From Isoetes taiwanensis (lineage: Eukaryota > Streptophyta > Lycopodiopsida > Isoetales > Isoetaceae), in the NCBI GenBank assembly GCA_021234155.1, contig JAJEKV010000005.1, forward strand, positions 808,001 to 872,000: a DNA stretch of 64,000 bases. The letters run 5' to 3'. This document shows, piece by piece, positions 59,963 to 64,000 of the stretch (positions within the stretch are counted from its first letter, which is position 1; each line of letters opens with the position of its first letter). The notes below the pieces were generated by a model. It was not told the origin of the DNA, made no database searches, and saw only the letters and a list, made by a program, of their open reading frames with translations. Both the position numbers and the translations under genes were made by a program.

Positions 59963-61025
59963 GGGCGGTATAAATTTATCTGCTCAGCCTGAAAGCGGTA
60001 TAAATTTATCTTAGAGTCTATCTTATCGTGGATCGTGAAGTCATCTATCCGTCTTGTTTTTAGTTTCTCAACTTTTGTTTTAATCACATTTAGAGTGTAA
60101 GCTGTACGGTATAAATTTATAAGAAATGGATTCTGTAGCGGTATAAATTTATGCTTTCGACATGGCGGTATAAATTTATCGCAGGCTCTATGCCGGTATA
60201 AAATTTTATCACCGGAAATTTGCAGGCGATATAAATTTATCATTTCGGTGATTATCAAATTTATCGCGGATTCTAATACCGATCGATATAAATTTATCAT
60301 TTCTCTTTGAGCGGTTATCTGCGGCCTACCGTCTTTGGGAAAAGGTATATCACGGCTCCGACCTTAGCGTCGATATATTATAAACGTGTTGGAGCGGTAT
60401 AAATTTATGCAGCTCCCGACCTGCTTGTGATCGGTGGTATATGCCGACTGTGTTAGACATTGGCCTCATTACTCACCCATTTCGAGGCGGTATCGTTATA
60501 AGTTCAACTTCTGATCCGTATAATTTATCGCCAAAATTACAGGCGGTATAAATTTATAAAGCATTAACCGGCGGTATAAATTTATCATTTCTGAGAACCG
60601 ACCCCGGTATAAATTTATCTTGATGAAACACACTCCTAGCGATTAAAACAAAGCCAAGCGATCGCAAACTATTCGGCTTTATGGCATAATTTAATATAAA
60701 CTCGATTACGGAGAAACAAATAAGGGGTATATAAGCATGCCATGGCGCCTTCGACAACGGCTGGCGTATATAGAAAATAGGGTGGCCGTAGAGACTTAAA
60801 ATACCTGCAACTGTAAATGTAGTTTAGGTATAAACTTCTCCATAAAGTTTTCAATACGGCCCCGTACGTAGTTTTCGTATAAATTTATCTTGGATTTCTT
60901 TTCTATCTTTGCCCTCCTCGGTATAAATTTATACCATCTCGTATAAATTTATCTGGTCTGTTGCGTCAGTTTGCCTTCTGCAGCATAAGTTTATCACGAT
61001 GCATACGTAGGTATAAATTTAGCGG
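59963..61025. repeat. Palindromic TATAAATTTATA motif cluster 3, about 19 copies
   Basis: Irregularly spaced copies (20-250 bp apart) of GCGGTATAAATTTATC, among them 59966, 59996, 60108, 60139, 60166, 60228, 60284, 60394, 60543, 60571, 60604, 60876, 60919, 60940 and 61010. The core TATAAATTTATA is a perfect palindrome and the full copy at 60919-60935 is nearly symmetrical. Sequence between copies is unrelated, so this is not a simple tandem repeat. It lies 5' of the ParB-like gene. Confidence 0.88.
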
Positions 61026-62099
61026 TGTGGCGCTAACCTTAGAGTATGGCTGCGAGAAAAAGCTGCCGAGCCTCAGCTCTGTTACATGGCGAAGGCTTCC
61101 TCCACTTAATGACATTCACACCTCCTCGGCCGACACGGAAGTAGCACGGCGATATTCAAACCCCGGCTCTGTTGAGTTTTCTCGGCCACGACACCTACGG
61201 CTTCCACCACCCGGTACAATTTTATCCACCCACCACGCTCCTTTGACGTGTTTGCCCCCTGTCGTTTTTACTCCACCACCAGACTGGTCCGGACTACCTA
61301 CTCACTTCATTCGGTCGTCGCCCATAGTCGCAGTAGGCTAAATCCCGTCCATAACTCCATCCATTTCACTAAATGGTACTACAGCAATTAGGCGATTGGC
61401 TGACCGCAACTCACGTGATTACCGCGACACTTGGGATTTTGGTCAACTAAGGTCACCCGACCTCGTACTTTTTTCCCGGAGATAGGAAAGCACCTCCCCG
61501 GGACTTGCCCACACCAAACCTCTCGGCATCTACAAGTACACCTCATGTTGATCTTTCAGGGCAGAAGAAACACCCCATGTTGATCTCTCGAGGCCGAGGA
61601 CCACCACCGCCACAGACTCCATGTTGAGATTCAAAGCCCACGCAAGTAAGAATCTTAAGCGTAGCCTGAAAGCATGTACCAGTTAGAAGAAAGAAACTCA
61701 TGGGCCGAGGAGGCTCCTTGCAGGGCAACATTGCCACAAAAACAGCAGTTGTTCTCTAGCGTTGTTTGGACTAAAGGTGAGGTTGATTCGTGATAGTTAC
61801 AGTTCAATGACTGCTGAACCAAAGGGCTACTTAGCCTTCAATATTAGGCAGAGATGATGGTGAGAAGTTTAACCCCACCACCGGTGAGGTAAGCCTGCAG
61901 GAAATGCATCCAAGCGGCCTTCAGGAGTGATTCATGCTTTAGGCGTGAGGCGACAGCAGCTGAAGAGAAGAGCGACAAGAATCCGGGCATCAATGACTCA
62001 CGCCATTCGGGAGGCATAACGAGTCATGCCCTTCAATGTGTTTCTGGATGGAAGGTTTCTTTAAGGAGTCTTGTGAGAAACTCCTAACAGCCCTATGTA
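61026..62099. other. Unassigned between the motif cluster and the DUF7869-type remnant
   Basis: A 126-codon plus-strand frame (60961-61341) is rich in Pro and Ser, begins inside the motif cluster, and shows no known domain. At 61545-61625 a short word (CATGTTGATCTTTC / CATGTTGATCTCTC) occurs twice. Nothing else seen. Confidence 0.4.
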
Positions 62100-63800
62100 C
62101 CACTTGAGTGACAATTTCCACCGAAAACAGAAGTCTGATGATAATTATAAGGAGATGTGTGTTGAGGTGGAGAGCATTTTATGCCTTCTCTTACTTTCTT
62201 GTGCTTTCTGGAAAAAGAGTTTTCTCGCGTGTCCATTCTAGAAAGCATAGGATGTCACGTTTGTGCTACATGCTCACGAATAAAAGCTTCGAGACAAAAT
62301 ACAAGGACATTTCACACTAAGAAATGCTTCCGAGGGCGTGTTCTTGCCTAGTTCTACTTAAAAGTGAGTTCTTTCCTAAACATATTTTCATTTAGAGATG
62401 CATTGAAGGAGAAAGCTGAACAAGCAGAGAACAACAATCTTTGGAGGAAAATTGACAAAACAGGAAGAAAGCCTTTGGAACAACCACTCAACTACATATG
62501 GGTTGTTATTGAAGTGAATGGACGAAGAGAGCCACCCTACCACATTTTGTCAGTATTACTTTGGAATCTTTGGCGAAGAAGATTTCATACATCACATGTT
62601 ATTTAGTGCTATGGCATTTAATGAAACTTATCTTGCAAGGCATTTTCCATTATCCAAATATTCATCTTGATCCAAATCTCACTATCTACATATTGAATAA
62701 GCTTCTTTCCAATCTAGAACATATACCACCCAGGTTGCAGCATCTTCGGTTGAACAACACGAGGAAGATAAGAATCACGGCGTTGTTTGCTTATGGTACC
62801 TTTATGCTAGTGAGAAACAAATCTTCAAGAGATTGGTGGTTTTCTGTTTGTTGGTCATACACACGATCAAATTGTCGGATGTTGAGTAGGCTCTCTCGCG
62901 TCTTGCTTTCGAGAAAAAAGCTCTCGGCCTTCCATGATGATTGAGGTTATCCAGATTCCTACAATCCCTGCGTCCGGTTGTCAGTTATTGGAAGAAACTT
63001 ATGATTTCAAAGAATGGATTTTTAGGAAAGATCAATTGAGTCAACGTGCTATTGAGCCCTTGAGAAACATTGCATTTCGGCCATCAGTCAAAGTTCACTT
63101 GTAGATGTAGAGGCCATCTTACAAGAAATATGCCACATCCTTGCGATTGGCGGCAATGACCGGTATTCAATTCATTAGCACCATCCCGATACTAGTTCCA
63201 TATATATGAGAAATGCCTCTAAAAGCTTGAAAAGAAATCTGAAGTAAAAAGGAGGAAGAGCATTTGGCTCAAACAAATCATTGGATTTTATTGAGACAAG
63301 TATTGATTAGTGCTCTAACCACTTTGGGGAAGCGGATGCTTTATAGTGGACTTCCGGTTTTTCGACAGCGTGACATGTTGCAAACTTCATTACAAGGTCG
63401 AAGACGATTCATTCAGCGGCCATCTGAGGCAAACTCTCGCAGTGTGAGTTGAGAATCAGAGGAACTGTAAAGAGATATTGGCTAGCTTCGAGATGAAAGA
63501 TAATGAGTCATATGCTTGGCCGAACGCCTGGCTAACAAAGTTGCTCAGTATCACAGTTCGATCCTGAGAATTGAAAGGAATGCTCATAAATGTGATAATG
63601 ATGAATCTGAGGAAGCCATTACGTAGCTAAGAAATCTTGGAGAGTAGCTGCAGGGATGGAATTCCCACTCAATTAAAGTGCTTGGATGAGAACAAATCTT
63701 GCCGGTGCTTTGGTGGGAGTTATACTTTGGAGATGGTAAAAGCAGTGGGAAAGAAGCCGAAGTCAAAGCAACAACTATTTGTCATAGATCTAAATTTGAA
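62100..63800 (+). pseudogene. DUF7869-type transposon-associated protein, frameshifted
   Basis: Plus-strand frames switch but stay in family order. 62130-62320 reads YKEMCVEVESILC and a damaged cysteine region; 62390-62430 holds a helix with DALKEKAEQAENN. The 127-aa frame 62561-62944 has LDPNLTIYILNKLL, then PPRLQHLRLNNTRKIRI, equivalent to the family's LDNTxxENKN block. It is followed in another frame at 62841-62867 by FLFVGHTHDQI, the family's GHTHExIDQ block, and then by LSRLSRVLLSRK. The tail to about 63450 reads IEPLRNIAFRPSVKVH. DUF7869 proteins are abundant in seed-free plants and some animals and behave like mobile-element proteins; activity is not established. At least three frameshifts are visible. 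Confidence 0.7.
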
Positions 63801-64000
63801 GTAAAGGTTCTTGCATATGACTTTTGTTCATTGCTTTGCTAATAAGTTAAATGGTCACTCAAAACTTTAACCGGCATGTGGATTAGACGAACAACCTAGA
63901 AAGGTGGCCAAAAAGATGATGATGAGGACTCACTTGTAGGCGATTGAGGAAGAAGAATGGTTAAGTACTTCAGTCTTTGAGAGTGGTGAGGATGGAAGGC

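Noticed and set aside
59959-60757. Apparent protein repeats (KFIP, NLYR) on the minus strand
   Set aside because: The repeated words come from the DNA palindrome read in different frames; the frame is not maintained between copies.
1-64000. CRISPR array, bacterial operons, tRNA or rRNA genes
   Set aside because: No regular direct repeats with spacers, no ribosome-binding-site-led gene strings and no tRNA or rRNA signature were seen; the window is eukaryotic.

Overview
The window looks like nuclear DNA of a land plant. It opens with the 3' end of an intron-containing Enhancer-of-zeste histone methyltransferase gene of the plant CURLY LEAF/EZ type, on the plus strand with five clean SET-domain exons. 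Almost everything after that is transposable-element sediment with very few intact reading frames. Three degraded Ty3/gypsy chromoviruses, plus remains of a DUF7869-type protein and a ParB-like gene, suggest a large, repeat-rich genome such as a fern, lycophyte, bryophyte or gymnosperm. The species cannot be fixed from the sequence.

Layout. 51-983: E(z) SET exons, then a 3' flank with a 70-bp tandem repeat. 2982-10978: a rearranged chromovirus (element A) made of two long terminal repeats facing tail-to-tail in a palindrome of about 3.8 kb, a minus-strand pol with an internal deletion, and a truncated plus-strand pol end with a third LTR. 10979-17135: no recognisable genes. 17136-21160: 3' part of a second minus-strand chromovirus (element B: LTR, polypurine tract, chromodomain, integrase, RNase H, end of RT). 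23060-36515: a 13.5-kb minus-strand chromovirus (element C) with both LTRs, primer-binding site and polypurine tract, but with pol broken in all frames. 36538-36919: an unrecognised minus-strand coding fossil beside the C LTR. 40815-43540: a duplicated repeat with hairpins. 43541-56884: mostly unassigned, with one basic gag-like ORF near 47.3 kb. 57050-59748: a degraded, apparently spliced minus-strand gene with ParB-like motifs. Three clusters of a palindromic TATAAATTTATA motif lie upstream of it, inside a predicted intron and downstream. 62100-63800: frameshifted remains of a DUF7869-type protein on the plus strand.

Function. The only gene likely to work for the host is E(z), the catalytic subunit of Polycomb complex PRC2, which methylates H3K27. 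The retroelements are chromodomain Ty3/gypsy elements that use initiator-Met tRNA as primer (visible in C). B and C share LTR ends and belong to one lineage. All pol copies except a short fused one in A are frameshifted.

Quality caveat. From about 7.65 kb onward, repeat copies differ by many small indels and substitutions, often at CAG/CTG sites. Much of the apparent decay may therefore be consensus error in methylated plant DNA rather than biology. The most interesting non-routine signal is the ParB-like gene with its arrays of palindromic AT-rich motifs at 56.9-61.0 kb.
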